A stretch of 64,000 nt of DNA, taken from positions 18,884 to 82,883 of the forward strand of contig NZ_VWVV01000033.1 of the NCBI RefSeq assembly GCF_009830945.1, given 5' to 3'. The stretch's first letter is position 1; each line of letters begins with the position of its first letter. The notes below the pieces were generated by a model. It worked only from the letters and a program-made list of their open reading frames with translations. It was not told where the DNA came from and ran no database searches. Of this stretch, positions 34,448-42,185 are shown one piece after another. Made by a program: the position numbers and the translations under genes. The DNA comes from Nocardiopsis sp. FR4. GTDB taxonomy: Bacteria > Actinomycetota > Actinomycetes > Streptosporangiales > Streptosporangiaceae.

Positions 34448-35803
34448 ATGATGGACTCCATGCTCAACCCCCTGGACTCCACAGACAGCTCCCCGGCGCG
34501 CCGCGACCTCATCGTGGACACCCTGGAGAACGCCTTCTCGGACCTGATGGCCGCCGACCCGGCCGCCTTCCGGGTCAAGTTCCGCAAGATGGCCGCGAAC
34601 CCCTTCGCCTTCTACCGGGGAAGCGCCGCCCTCTTCTACACCGACGTCGCCGCCATGGACGACCCCTGGGCCAACGAGCGCACCTCGCGGGTGTGGATCC
34701 AGGGCGACCTGCACGCGGAGAACTTCGGCACCTACATGGACTCCACCGGCCGCCTGGTGTTCGACGTCAACGACTTCGACGAGGCCTACCTCGGCCACTT
34801 CACCTGGGACGTGCTCAGGTTCGTGGCCAGCATCGCCCTCATGGGCTGGCAGAAGGCCCTCTCCGACGAGGACATCAGCGCGCTCGTGCCCCGCTACGTC
34901 GGCGCCTACGTGGACCAGGTGCGCCAGTTCGCCACCCGGGGCGGCGACTCCGAGTTCTCCCTGAAGCTGGACAACACCGACGGCACGGTGCACGACGTGC
35001 TCCAGCAGGCCCGCCTCAACAGCCGCGCCGACATGCTGCTGTCCATGACCTACCGGGACGGGTACAGCCGCCGGTTCCGCGAGGGCCCCCGGGCACGCCG
35101 CCTGGAGGACGGGGAGCGGGACAAGGTACTGGCCGCCTTCGAGACCTACCTGGGAACCATCCCCGAGGACCAGCGGTTCGCGTCTTTGAACTACGGGGTC
35201 AAGGACGTGGTGGGCAGCGGCGGCTTCGGGATCGGCTCGGCCGGGCTCCCGGCCTACAGCGTGCTCATCGAGGGCCAGTCCGAGGCCTGGGACAACGACG
35301 TCGTGCTGTCGGTGAAGCAGGGCAACGTGGCCGCGCCCTCCCGCGTGGTGACCGACCGCGGGATCATGGAGTACTTCAAGCACCACGGGCACCGCACCGC
35401 CGTGTCCCAGCGCGCGCTCCAGGCGCACGCCGACCCGCTGCTGGGCCACACCGAGATCGACGGCGTGGGCTTCGTGGTGAGCGAGGTCTCCCCCTACACC
35501 AACGACCTGGACTGGGACGGGCTGACCGAGCCCGCGGAGATCGCCCCGGTGCTGGACTACCTGGGCCGCGCCACCGCCAAGGCGCACTGCGTCTCGGACT
35601 CGCACGCGGACGCCACCCTGGTCAGCGGGGAGACCGAGGAGGCGGTCATGGAGGTGCTCGACGGCCACGAGGAGGAGTTCACCCGGTGGTGCGCGGACTT
35701 CGCCCACCGCTACGCGGCCCAGGCGCGGGCGGACCACTCGCTGTTCGTGGACGCCTTCCGCAACAACGCGATCCGCGGCGTGCGGTCCAGCCGCGTCTCC
35801 TGA
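34448..35803 (+). CDS. DUF2252-family protein
   Basis: 451 residues. Family landmarks: RVKFRKMAANPFAFYRGSAALFY, the kinase-like metal motifs WIQGDLHAENFGTY and LVFDVNDFDEAYLGHFTWDV, and a C-terminal YLGRATAKAHCVSDS. DUF2252 has a protein-kinase-like fold related to aminoglycoside phosphotransferases, but no substrate is known. Starts at ATG 34448 (adjacent ATG 34451 also possible). It stands alone between SRP RNA and tRNA-Ser. The product appears cytosolic. Confidence 0.88.
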   Translation: MMDSMLNPLDSTDSSPARRDLIVDTLENAFSDLMAADPAAFRVKFRKMAANPFAFYRGSAALFYTDVAAMDDPWANERTSRVWIQGDLHAENFGTYMDSTGRLVFDVNDFDEAYLGHFTWDVLRFVASIALMGWQKALSDEDISALVPRYVGAYVDQVRQFATRGGDSEFSLKLDNTDGTVHDVLQQARLNSRADMLLSMTYRDGYSRRFREGPRARRLEDGERDKVLAAFETYLGTIPEDQRFASLNYGVKDVVGSGGFGIGSAGLPAYSVLIEGQSEAWDNDVVLSVKQGNVAAPSRVVTDRGIMEYFKHHGHRTAVSQRALQAHADPLLGHTEIDGVGFVVSEVSPYTNDLDWDGLTEPAEIAPVLDYLGRATAKAHCVSDSHADATLVSGETEEAVMEVLDGHEEEFTRWCADFAHRYAAQARADHSLFVDAFRNNAIRGVRSSRVS

Positions 35804-35861
35804 ACGGCGGCCCGCGAAAACCTGTTCAGAGCACCCCGTGACGGCATGTAGAGTTGTTCGC

Positions 35862-35946
35862 GGAGGATTCGCCTAGTGGCCTAGGGCGCACGCTTGGAAA
35901 GCGTGTTGGTGGCAACGCCTCAGGGGTTCGAATCCCCTATCCTCCG
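35862..35946 (+). tRNA. tRNA-Ser (anticodon GGA)
   Basis: Acceptor GGAGGAT pairs with ATCCTCC; the anticodon stem-loop is CACGCTTGGAAAGCGTG with GGA; a long class II variable arm (TTGGTGGCAACGCC) and the T arm AGGGGTTCGAATCCCCT follow. The long variable arm and GGA identify serine (UCC/UCU codons). CCA is not encoded. Confidence 0.95.
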
Positions 35947-35970
35947 CGGCGGCTAGCAGCCGAAACGAAA

Positions 35971-35999
35971 GGCCCCGACCGGACACCGGTCGGGGCCTT
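35971..35999 (+). terminator. Terminator after tRNA-Ser
   Basis: Perfect 12-bp arms GGCCCCGACCGG and CCGGTCGGGGCC with loop ACA, followed by TTCGTCG, 25 bp after the tRNA. Confidence 0.8.
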
Positions 36000-36058
36000 C
36001 GTCGTACCTAGTCTCAGTCGGCCGTTCCGTGCCAAGGGCCCGTCGGCGCGGGCGCCGG

Positions 36059-36373
36059 TCAGGACGCTCGGGCCCCTTCGTCCGACAGGACCAGGTCCAA
36101 CAGGCCCGGGAAGCGGGCGTCGAGGTCGTCGCGGCGCAGTGTGAGGTAGAGCCTGCGCCCGACCCGGCGCTGGCGGATCACACCGCTCTCCCTCAGGACC
36201 CGCCAGTGGTGCGTCATGCTCGACTTGGGCACGTCGGTCAGCACCTCCCCGCAGAACCGCTCCGCCCCGCTGGACAGCGCCCGCGCGACCTCCAGGCGGA
36301 CGGGATGCCCCAAGGCGGCCAGGACGTCGACGAGTTCGATGTCGGCGGCGTCGGGATGGTGCAGCACGGGCAT
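36059..36373 (-). CDS. ArsR-family winged-helix regulator
   Basis: 104 residues: VDVLAALGHPVRLEVARALSSG... SSMTHHWRVLRESGVIRQRRVGRRLYLTLR is the ArsR-type winged helix with recognition helix SSMTHHWRVLR. Metal-binding cysteine pairs are lacking (one Cys only), so it is not a classical metal sensor. It diverges from the alpha/beta-hydrolase gene, and a 35-bp imperfect palindrome lies between their starts, indicating control of that hydrolase. Confidence 0.87.
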   Translation of the reverse strand: MPVLHHPDAADIELVDVLAALGHPVRLEVARALSSGAERFCGEVLTDVPKSSMTHHWRVLRESGVIRQRRVGRRLYLTLRRDDLDARFPGLLDLVLSDEGARAS

Positions 36374-36428
36374 GGCACCACTGTACGCGGACCACGTACT
36401 CAGTCACCGATGAGGCTTGACCCCGCCA

Positions 36429-36463
36429 TGTCCGTTAGTACGATGAATTCGTACATTAGGACA
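36429..36463. promoter_or_regulatory. Operator-like palindrome between ArsR and hydrolase genes
   Basis: Outer arms TGTCC and GGACA and inner arms TACGA and TCGTA share one centre (TGAAT), spanning 35 bp. It lies 44 bp before the hydrolase ATG, a good place for a repressor site. Confidence 0.6.
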
Positions 36464-36506
36464 ATTCGCTCCCCCGCGTACGACTAGACGGCGAGGCACC
36501 ACCCCT

Positions 36507-37436
36507 ATGACCGCGTCCCGAACGGACCCCCTGAGCGACGCCGAACTGGCGCGCTCGCTCGACGGCTCCTTCTCCAGCCACCACGCCGACGTCAACGGCG
36601 TCCGCCTGCACTACGTCGAGGGCGGCGCCGGAGACCCGTTGCTGCTGCTGGGCGGCTGGCCGCAGACCTGGTGGCAGTGGCACAAGGTCATGCCCGCGCT
36701 GGCGCGCCGCCGCCGGGTGATCAGCGTGGACCTGCGCGGCATGGGCTCCTCGGCCAAGCCCGCCGGCGGCTATGACAAGAGGACGATGGCGGACGACATC
36801 CGCGCGCTCGTCCGCCACCTGGGCCTGGAATCCGTCGACATCGCCGGGCACGACATCGGCGCCATGGTCGCCTACGCGTACGCCGCCAACCATCCGGAGG
36901 CGACGCGGCGGATCTGCTTGCTGGACGTACCGCACCCGGACGGGACGTGGTCCGACCTGCGGCTGCTCCCCGGCCCGGACCAGCACGTGAACACGGTGAT
37001 CGAGGACGGGGACCGCGCCTTCCTGTGGTGGTTCGCCTTCAACCAGGTCGGCGGACTTCCCGAGAAGCTGTTGGAGGGGCGCTTCCGGCTCCTGGTCGAC
37101 TGGCTCGCCGAGTACCTCGCCAAGGACCCCGAGTCCCTCGACGAACGTTCCCGCGAGGTCTACGCCCGCGCCTACTCCACGGCCGACGCGATCCGCGCGG
37201 GCAACAGCTGGTACCGGGCGTTCACCACCGACATCGCCGACGAGCGGACCTACGGTCCGCTCCGGGCACCGCTCCTCGCCCTGGGCGGCGACCTGAGCAA
37301 CCACGCGTCTCTGAGCGGAGTGCTTCCGGCCAAGGGAACCGACGTGCGGGTGCTCAGGGTGGACGACTGCGGCCACTACATTCCAGAGGAGCAGCCCGCG
37401 GCCGTGATCGAGGCCCTGGAGGACTTCCTCCGCTGA
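36507..37436 (+). CDS. Alpha/beta hydrolase, epoxide-hydrolase-like
   Basis: 309 residues. Beta-strand/oxyanion motif LLLGGWPQTWWQWH (HGxP-like with Gly), nucleophile elbow GHDIGAMVA with Asp rather than Ser, a cap domain, and the catalytic His in DDCGHYIPEEQPAAV. An Asp nucleophile points to epoxide hydrolase or haloalkane dehalogenase chemistry; cap-domain tyrosines needed for epoxides are likely but not certain. Divergent from the ArsR gene, which probably regulates it by small-molecule induction. Confidence 0.87.
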   Translation: MTASRTDPLSDAELARSLDGSFSSHHADVNGVRLHYVEGGAGDPLLLLGGWPQTWWQWHKVMPALARRRRVISVDLRGMGSSAKPAGGYDKRTMADDIRALVRHLGLESVDIAGHDIGAMVAYAYAANHPEATRRICLLDVPHPDGTWSDLRLLPGPDQHVNTVIEDGDRAFLWWFAFNQVGGLPEKLLEGRFRLLVDWLAEYLAKDPESLDERSREVYARAYSTADAIRAGNSWYRAFTTDIADERTYGPLRAPLLALGGDLSNHASLSGVLPAKGTDVRVLRVDDCGHYIPEEQPAAVIEALEDFLR

Positions 37437-37451
37437 GGTGCGGCGTGAAAA

Positions 37452-37482
37452 CCCTACGCCTGGACCCGGCTCAGGCGTAGGG
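37452..37482 (+). terminator. Hairpin after the hydrolase gene
   Basis: Perfect 11-bp arms CCCTACGCCTG and CAGGCGTAGGG around a 9-base loop, 15 bp after the stop codon. Confidence 0.65.
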
Positions 37483-37557
37483 GCCGGATGCCACCGGCCG
37501 ACCCGTCCCCCGGCCCCGGGGGGGGGAGGCGTTGCCATCCCGGCTCCGGACACGCCC

Positions 37558-37591
37558 TACTCCACAAGGTGCATAGTCACCTTGTGGAGTA
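37558..37591. promoter_or_regulatory. 14-bp inverted repeat before the GDSL esterase gene
   Basis: Arms TACTCCACAAGGTG and CACCTTGTGGAGTA are perfect, with a 6-base spacer, followed by TCTTTT. It could be an operator (size fits MarR/GntR/TetR types) or a second terminator of the upstream gene. It is 35 bp before the downstream start codon, which favours an operator. Confidence 0.55.
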
Positions 37592-37625
37592 TCTTTTCGG
37601 TGTGTCCGTGACGTGGGGAGAAGGC

Positions 37626-38423
37626 ATGGGAACCGACGGGGTCGTGCGCTACGTGGCGCTGGGCGACAGCCACACCGAGGGGGTCGGGGACGGCGACGAC
37701 GCCACCGGGCTGCGCGGCTGGGCTGACCGGCTGGCCGCCCGCCTCGCCGCCGGGGGCGCGCGGGTGGAGTACGCCAACCTCGCCGTCCGGGGCCGCCAGG
37801 CCGCCCAGGTGCGCGCGGAACAGCTGGCCCCCGCCCTGGAGATGCGCCCCGACCTGGCCACCGTGTTCGCCGGGGTCAACGACGTCATCCGCTCCGGGTA
37901 CGACGCCGACGCGGTGATCGGCCACATGGAGGTGATGTTCGCGGAGCTGACCGCGGCCGGCGCCCGGGTGGCGACCCTGACCTTTCCCAACATGGCCAAG
38001 GTGGCCCCGCTGACCCGGCCCCTGGTGCCGCGCGTGCTGGACTTCAACGAGCGCCTGCGCGCCGCGGCCGCCCGGCACGGCGTGGTGGTGGCCGACGTCG
38101 CCAGGCACGAGGTCTCCACCGACCGGCGCCTGTGGGCCCCTGACCGGCTGCACTGCACCCCGCTGGGGCACGAGCGGATCGCTGACGCGCTGGCGTCGGC
38201 GCTCGCACTGCCCGGCGCCGACGAGTCCTGGTCCGCGCCGCTGCCCCCGCTGCCCCGGACCGGCGTCCTGCGCACGGTGGCCGAGGAGGTCCGCTGGCTG
38301 GGCGCCTTCCTGGGCCCGTGGGCGGTGCGGCGCCTGTACGGACGCTCCTCCGGCGACGGCCGTACGGCCAAGCGGCCGGCCCTGCTCCCGTGGGAGGACG
38401 GCCGGAGCCTGGACAGCGCCTGA
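37626..38423 (+). CDS. SGNH/GDSL-family hydrolase
   Basis: 265 residues. Block I VRYVALGDSHTEGVGD has the nucleophilic Ser in GDSH; block II contributes Gly (ANLAVRGRQA); block III is FAGVNDVI with Asn; block V is APDRLHCTPLGHERIA with the Asp-x-x-His pair. These are cytosolic esterases/lipases in this form since no signal peptide is present. The ATG at 37626 follows GGGGAGAAGG; the longer open frame crosses the inverted repeat. A C-terminal helix (VAEEVRWLGAFLGPWAVRRLYG) is typical of the actinomycete subgroup. Confidence 0.9.
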   Translation: MGTDGVVRYVALGDSHTEGVGDGDDATGLRGWADRLAARLAAGGARVEYANLAVRGRQAAQVRAEQLAPALEMRPDLATVFAGVNDVIRSGYDADAVIGHMEVMFAELTAAGARVATLTFPNMAKVAPLTRPLVPRVLDFNERLRAAAARHGVVVADVARHEVSTDRRLWAPDRLHCTPLGHERIADALASALALPGADESWSAPLPPLPRTGVLRTVAEEVRWLGAFLGPWAVRRLYGRSSGDGRTAKRPALLPWEDGRSLDSA

Positions 38424-38445
38424 GCGGACCGCCCTCGCCTCCTTT

Positions 38446-38459
38446 TGCAACTTGTTGCA
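38446..38459. promoter_or_regulatory. TGCAAC-TT-GTTGCA palindrome, MarR-like
   Basis: Perfect 6-bp arms around TT, extended by TTTT and TAA flanks, 57 bp before the fadH-like start. This form resembles MarR-family operators. The regulator gene is not adjacent. Confidence 0.55.
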
Positions 38460-38516
38460 TAATGAGTGTCGGGTCGGCCGGACACCGGCCCGCGAGGCAC
38501 CGCGCGAGGAGACGAC

Positions 38517-40526
38517 ATGGCCGACTACCCCCACCTGCTGGAACCGCTGGACCTGGGCTTCACCACCCTGCGCAACCGCGTGGTCATGGGCTCCATGCAC
38601 GTCGGCCTGGAGGAGGTGCCCGGCGGTTTCGCGCGGATGGCCGCCTTCTACGCCGAGCGCGCCCGGGGCGGTGTCGGCCTCATCGTCACCGGCGGCATCG
38701 CCCCCAACCCCGAGGGCGCCACCTTCAGGGGCGCGGCCAAGATGACCACAGAGGCGGAGGCCGAGGAGCACCGCCAGATCACCGAGGCCGTGCACCGCGA
38801 GGGCGGGCGCATCGCCATGCAGATCCTGCACACCGGCCGCTACGCCTTCAACGAGGACGCCGTCGCCCCCAGCGCCCTCCAGGCCCCGATCAGCGCCTTC
38901 ACCCCCCGCGCGCTCACCGGCGACGAGGTCGAGCGGACCATCGAGGACTTCGCCCGCGCCGCCGAACTGGCCAAGCACGCCGGATACGACGGTGTGGAGG
39001 TCATGGGCTCCGAGGGCTACCTGATCAACCAGTTCATCGCCTCGGCCACCAACAGGCGCGAGGACCGCTGGGGCGGCTCCTACGAGAACCGGATGCGCTT
39101 CCCCGTGGAGATCGTGCGCCGCGTGCGCGAACGCGTCGGCGAGGACTTCATCCTGGTCTACCGGCTGTCCATGCTCGACCTGGTGCCCGGCGGCTCCACC
39201 TTCGACGAGGTGGTCCAGCTGGCCCAGGCCGTCGAGGAGGCCGGGGCCACCATCATCAACACCGGCATCGGCTGGCACGAGGCCCGCGTACCCACCATCG
39301 CCACCTCGGTTCCGCGCGGCGCCTACACCTGGGTCACCCGCAGGCTCAGGGGCAAGGTCTCGGTGCCGCTGGTCGCGGTCAACCGGATCAACACCCCCGA
39401 GGTCGCCGAGGCGGTCCTGGCCGGGGGCGACGCGGACATGGTCTCCCTGGCCCGCCCCTTCCTGGCCGACCCCGACTTCGTCGCCAAGGCCGCCGCGGGC
39501 ACCCCCGAGGAGATCAACACCTGCATCGGCTGCAACCAGGCCTGCCTGGACCACACGTTCAGCCTCAAGATCACCTCCTGCCTGGTCAACCCGCGCGCCT
39601 GCCACGAGACCGAACTCGTGCTCTCCCCCACCCGCCTGCGCAAGCGGGTGGCCGTGGTCGGCGCCGGGCCCGCCGGACTCGCCTGCTCGGTGTCCGCCGC
39701 CGAGCGAGGGCACTCCGTCACCCTGTTCGACTCCGCCGACGAGATCGGCGGACAGCTCAACCTGGCCCGCCGGGTCCCCGGCAAGCAGGAGTTCGACGAG
39801 ACCCTGCGCTACTTCCGGGTCCAGCTCGACAAGCACGGCGTGGACCTGCGCCTGGACACCACGGTGACCGCCGCCGACCTGGCGGACTACGACGAGGTCG
39901 TGCTCGCCACCGGCGTCACCCCGCGCGTGCCCGGCATCCCCGGAACGGACCACCCCACTGTGGTCGGCTACACGGACGTGCTCAGCGGCCGGGCCGAGGT
40001 CGGCGAGCGGGTGGCGATCATCGGCGCGGGCGGCATCGGCTTCGACGTCGCCGCCTTCCTCACCCACGGGGAGGACCACGACGGCGTCGAGGGCTTCCTG
40101 CGCGCCTGGGGCGTGGACACCGACCCCGCCTCGGCGGGCGGCCTGCGCGCCCCCCAGCGCCCGGCACCGCCGCGCGCGGTGCACCTGCTCCAGCGCCGGA
40201 GCGGCAAGGTCGGCGCGGGCCTGGGCAAGACCACCGGGTGGATCCACCGCCTGGAGCTGCGCCACCGCCAGGTGGAGACGGTCGCGGGCGCGACCTACGA
40301 CCGCATCGACGACGAGGGCCTGCACCTGACGGTGGACGGTGAGAATCGCGTACTCGACGTGGACACGGTCGTACTGTGCGCGGGCCAGGAGCCGCGCCGG
40401 GACCTGGCCGAGGAACTCGCCGCCCTGGGCCGCGGGGCCCACCTGATCGGTGGCGCCGACGAGGCCGCCGAGCTGGACGCCAAGCGCGCCATCGACCAGG
40501 GCACCCGCCTGGCCGCGACGCTGTGA
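38517..40526 (+). CDS. 2,4-dienoyl-CoA reductase-type flavoprotein (FadH-like)
   Basis: 669 residues with three parts. Residues 1-330 are an OYE-type TIM barrel with FMN; a [4Fe-4S] cluster follows, with cysteines in CIGCNQACLDH...TSC (about 336-355); the last 300 residues form an FAD/NAD(P)H domain (VAVVGAGPAGLACSVSAAERG near 378; VAIIGAGGIGFDVA). The complete set fits DCR, which reduces dienoyl-CoA from unsaturated fatty acids using NADPH; related enzymes act on other enones. ATG 38517 with GAGGAG is chosen; the upstream in-frame ATG lacks both. A MarR-like palindrome precedes it. Confidence 0.92.
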   Translation: MADYPHLLEPLDLGFTTLRNRVVMGSMHVGLEEVPGGFARMAAFYAERARGGVGLIVTGGIAPNPEGATFRGAAKMTTEAEAEEHRQITEAVHREGGRIAMQILHTGRYAFNEDAVAPSALQAPISAFTPRALTGDEVERTIEDFARAAELAKHAGYDGVEVMGSEGYLINQFIASATNRREDRWGGSYENRMRFPVEIVRRVRERVGEDFILVYRLSMLDLVPGGSTFDEVVQLAQAVEEAGATIINTGIGWHEARVPTIATSVPRGAYTWVTRRLRGKVSVPLVAVNRINTPEVAEAVLAGGDADMVSLARPFLADPDFVAKAAAGTPEEINTCIGCNQACLDHTFSLKITSCLVNPRACHETELVLSPTRLRKRVAVVGAGPAGLACSVSAAERGHSVTLFDSADEIGGQLNLARRVPGKQEFDETLRYFRVQLDKHGVDLRLDTTVTAADLADYDEVVLATGVTPRVPGIPGTDHPTVVGYTDVLSGRAEVGERVAIIGAGGIGFDVAAFLTHGEDHDGVEGFLRAWGVDTDPASAGGLRAPQRPAPPRAVHLLQRRSGKVGAGLGKTTGWIHRLELRHRQVETVAGATYDRIDDEGLHLTVDGENRVLDVDTVVLCAGQEPRRDLAEELAALGRGAHLIGGADEAAELDAKRAIDQGTRLAATL

Positions 40527-40609
40527 CCGGCCGTCAAGACCGGTTCAAGGTTGCGCGGAGCCCGGTCACGCACGAGTGACGACCGGCTGCCCGGGGTAGC
40601 CGGTCCACC

Positions 40610-41467
40610 ATGAGATTCGGTGAAGACGTTCGCGTGATCGAACGGGACGAGCGACTCGACCCGGCGGTCTCCACATTGAAGAACCTGGCCGGACGCATCC
40701 CGGCCGGCACGGTCCGCGACCTGCTGCACGGCGTGCAGCTCGGCCATCCCGCGCACCCGATCCTGGTGCAGCTGCCCATCGGCACGTGGATGGCGGCGGT
40801 CCTGCTGGACATGCTGCCCGGGGACCACCGCCGCAGCGCGCACGCGCTGGTCAACGCCGGGCTGCTCTCCAGCCTGCCCGCGGCGCTGAGCGGCCTGGCG
40901 GACTGGGCGCAGCAGCACGAGCGCCAGCAGCGCGTGGGCGTGGTGCACGCCGCGGCCAACGGGGCGGGCGCCCTGCTGTTCGGCGCCTCCTCGCTGGCCC
41001 GGGCGCGCGGCAGCCACGGCTGGGGGAGGTTCTGGGCCCTTGCCGGGATGGGCCTGGTCGGGTTCAGCGGCTCCCTGGGCGGCCACATGGCCTACTACCG
41101 CGCGGCGGGAGCCAACAGCGCCGACTACCTCGCCGACCTGGTGCCCGGGGGCTGGCACGACCTCGGCCCGCTGGACGGGTTCCCCGACGGCGGGATCGGC
41201 GGCGGCGACGTGGACGGCGTCCCGGTGGTGGTGGCGCGCACCGGCGACTCCGTGACCGCGTTCCTGGGGACCTGCCCGCACATGGGCGCTCCCCTGGCCG
41301 AGGGTGAGCGCGTGGACGGGTGCGTGCGCTGTCCCTGGCACGGCAGCGAGTTCCGCCTGGACGACGGCGCGGTCGCGCACGGGCCCGCGACCGCGGCGCT
41401 GGAGGCCATGGAGACCTCCGTGGCGGGCGGCCGGGTGCGGGTGCGCCTGCGCGCACCCGAGGAGTGA
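40610..41467 (+). CDS. DUF2231 membrane domain fused to a Rieske [2Fe-2S] domain
   Basis: 285 residues. Residues about 40-165 form a DUF2231 four-helix membrane domain (LGHPAHPILVQLPIGTWMAAVLLDML...); residues about 185-283 form a Rieske domain with C222-P-H224 and C241-P-W-H244, the canonical ligand set (with Cys238 nearby). It is likely a membrane-bound electron-transfer protein facing the cytosol; partner unknown. The location just after the FadH-like gene, 83 bp away on the same strand, suggests possible electron supply, but the gap allows a separate promoter. Confidence 0.88.
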   Translation: MRFGEDVRVIERDERLDPAVSTLKNLAGRIPAGTVRDLLHGVQLGHPAHPILVQLPIGTWMAAVLLDMLPGDHRRSAHALVNAGLLSSLPAALSGLADWAQQHERQQRVGVVHAAANGAGALLFGASSLARARGSHGWGRFWALAGMGLVGFSGSLGGHMAYYRAAGANSADYLADLVPGGWHDLGPLDGFPDGGIGGGDVDGVPVVVARTGDSVTAFLGTCPHMGAPLAEGERVDGCVRCPWHGSEFRLDDGAVAHGPATAALEAMETSVAGGRVRVRLRAPEE

Positions 41468-41489
41468 GCGGGCTCCCTAGAATGCGCAC

Positions 41490-42026
41490 ATGTCCCTGCC
41501 CCACGCCATCCTGACCGCCCTGCTGGAGAAGCCGTCCTCCGGACTGGAGCTGGCCCGGCGCTTCGACCGCTCGATCGGGTACTTCTGGTCGGCCAGCCAC
41601 CAGCAGATCTACCGGGAGCTGGGGAAGCTGGAGCGGGACGGGCTCATCCGGGAGCGGCCGACCGACGCGCCCACCCGCGGGCAGCGCAAGGAGTACGAGG
41701 TGCTGCCCGCGGGGCGCGAGGAGCTGGAGCGGTGGGTGGACACCCGCGAGGACCCCAAGGTGGCCCGGGATCCCCTGCCGCTGCGGCTGCGCGCCGCCGG
41801 GGTGGTGGGGGTGCGCGGCCTGGTGCCGGAGCTGCGCCGCCACCGCGACCTGCACCTGCTCAGGCTGGAGGAGTACCGGGGGTTCGAGCGGCGGGACTAC
41901 CCGGACGGGCCGCGCAGCGAGCAGGAGCGCGTGCAGCGTCTGGTGCTGCTCGGCGGGATCGACATGGAGGCCGGGTGGGTGTCGTGGCTGTCCCGCGCCA
42001 TCGAGGAGCTGGAGAAGGCGGACTGA
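41490..42026 (+). CDS. PadR-family regulator
   Basis: 178 residues: PadR winged helix (LPHAILTALLEKPSSGLELARRFDRSIGYFWSASHQQIYRELGKLERDGLIRERPTD) with the conserved Y-F-W and Q-I-Y-R-x-L segments, and a vir-like C-terminal helical domain of the PadR-s2 type (RHRDLHLLRLEEYRGFE). PadR proteins respond to phenolic acids or drugs. It follows the Rieske gene by 22 bp on the same strand, so may be co-transcribed. Confidence 0.9.
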   Translation: MSLPHAILTALLEKPSSGLELARRFDRSIGYFWSASHQQIYRELGKLERDGLIRERPTDAPTRGQRKEYEVLPAGREELERWVDTREDPKVARDPLPLRLRAAGVVGVRGLVPELRRHRDLHLLRLEEYRGFERRDYPDGPRSEQERVQRLVLLGGIDMEAGWVSWLSRAIEELEKAD

Positions 42027-42185
42027 TCAGGCGGGGTCCGCGTCGTGTCTCCTGATCAGCGCCAGGAAGACGAACAGACGCCCCGAACCCCACCGCAATC
42101 CCGGCCTCCGCCGCCTCCGGACCGACCGCCATCGTCTCTAGGACGCGCCGGGGGCGCCAGGGGGTTCGGGGAAACGGGACCCCGC

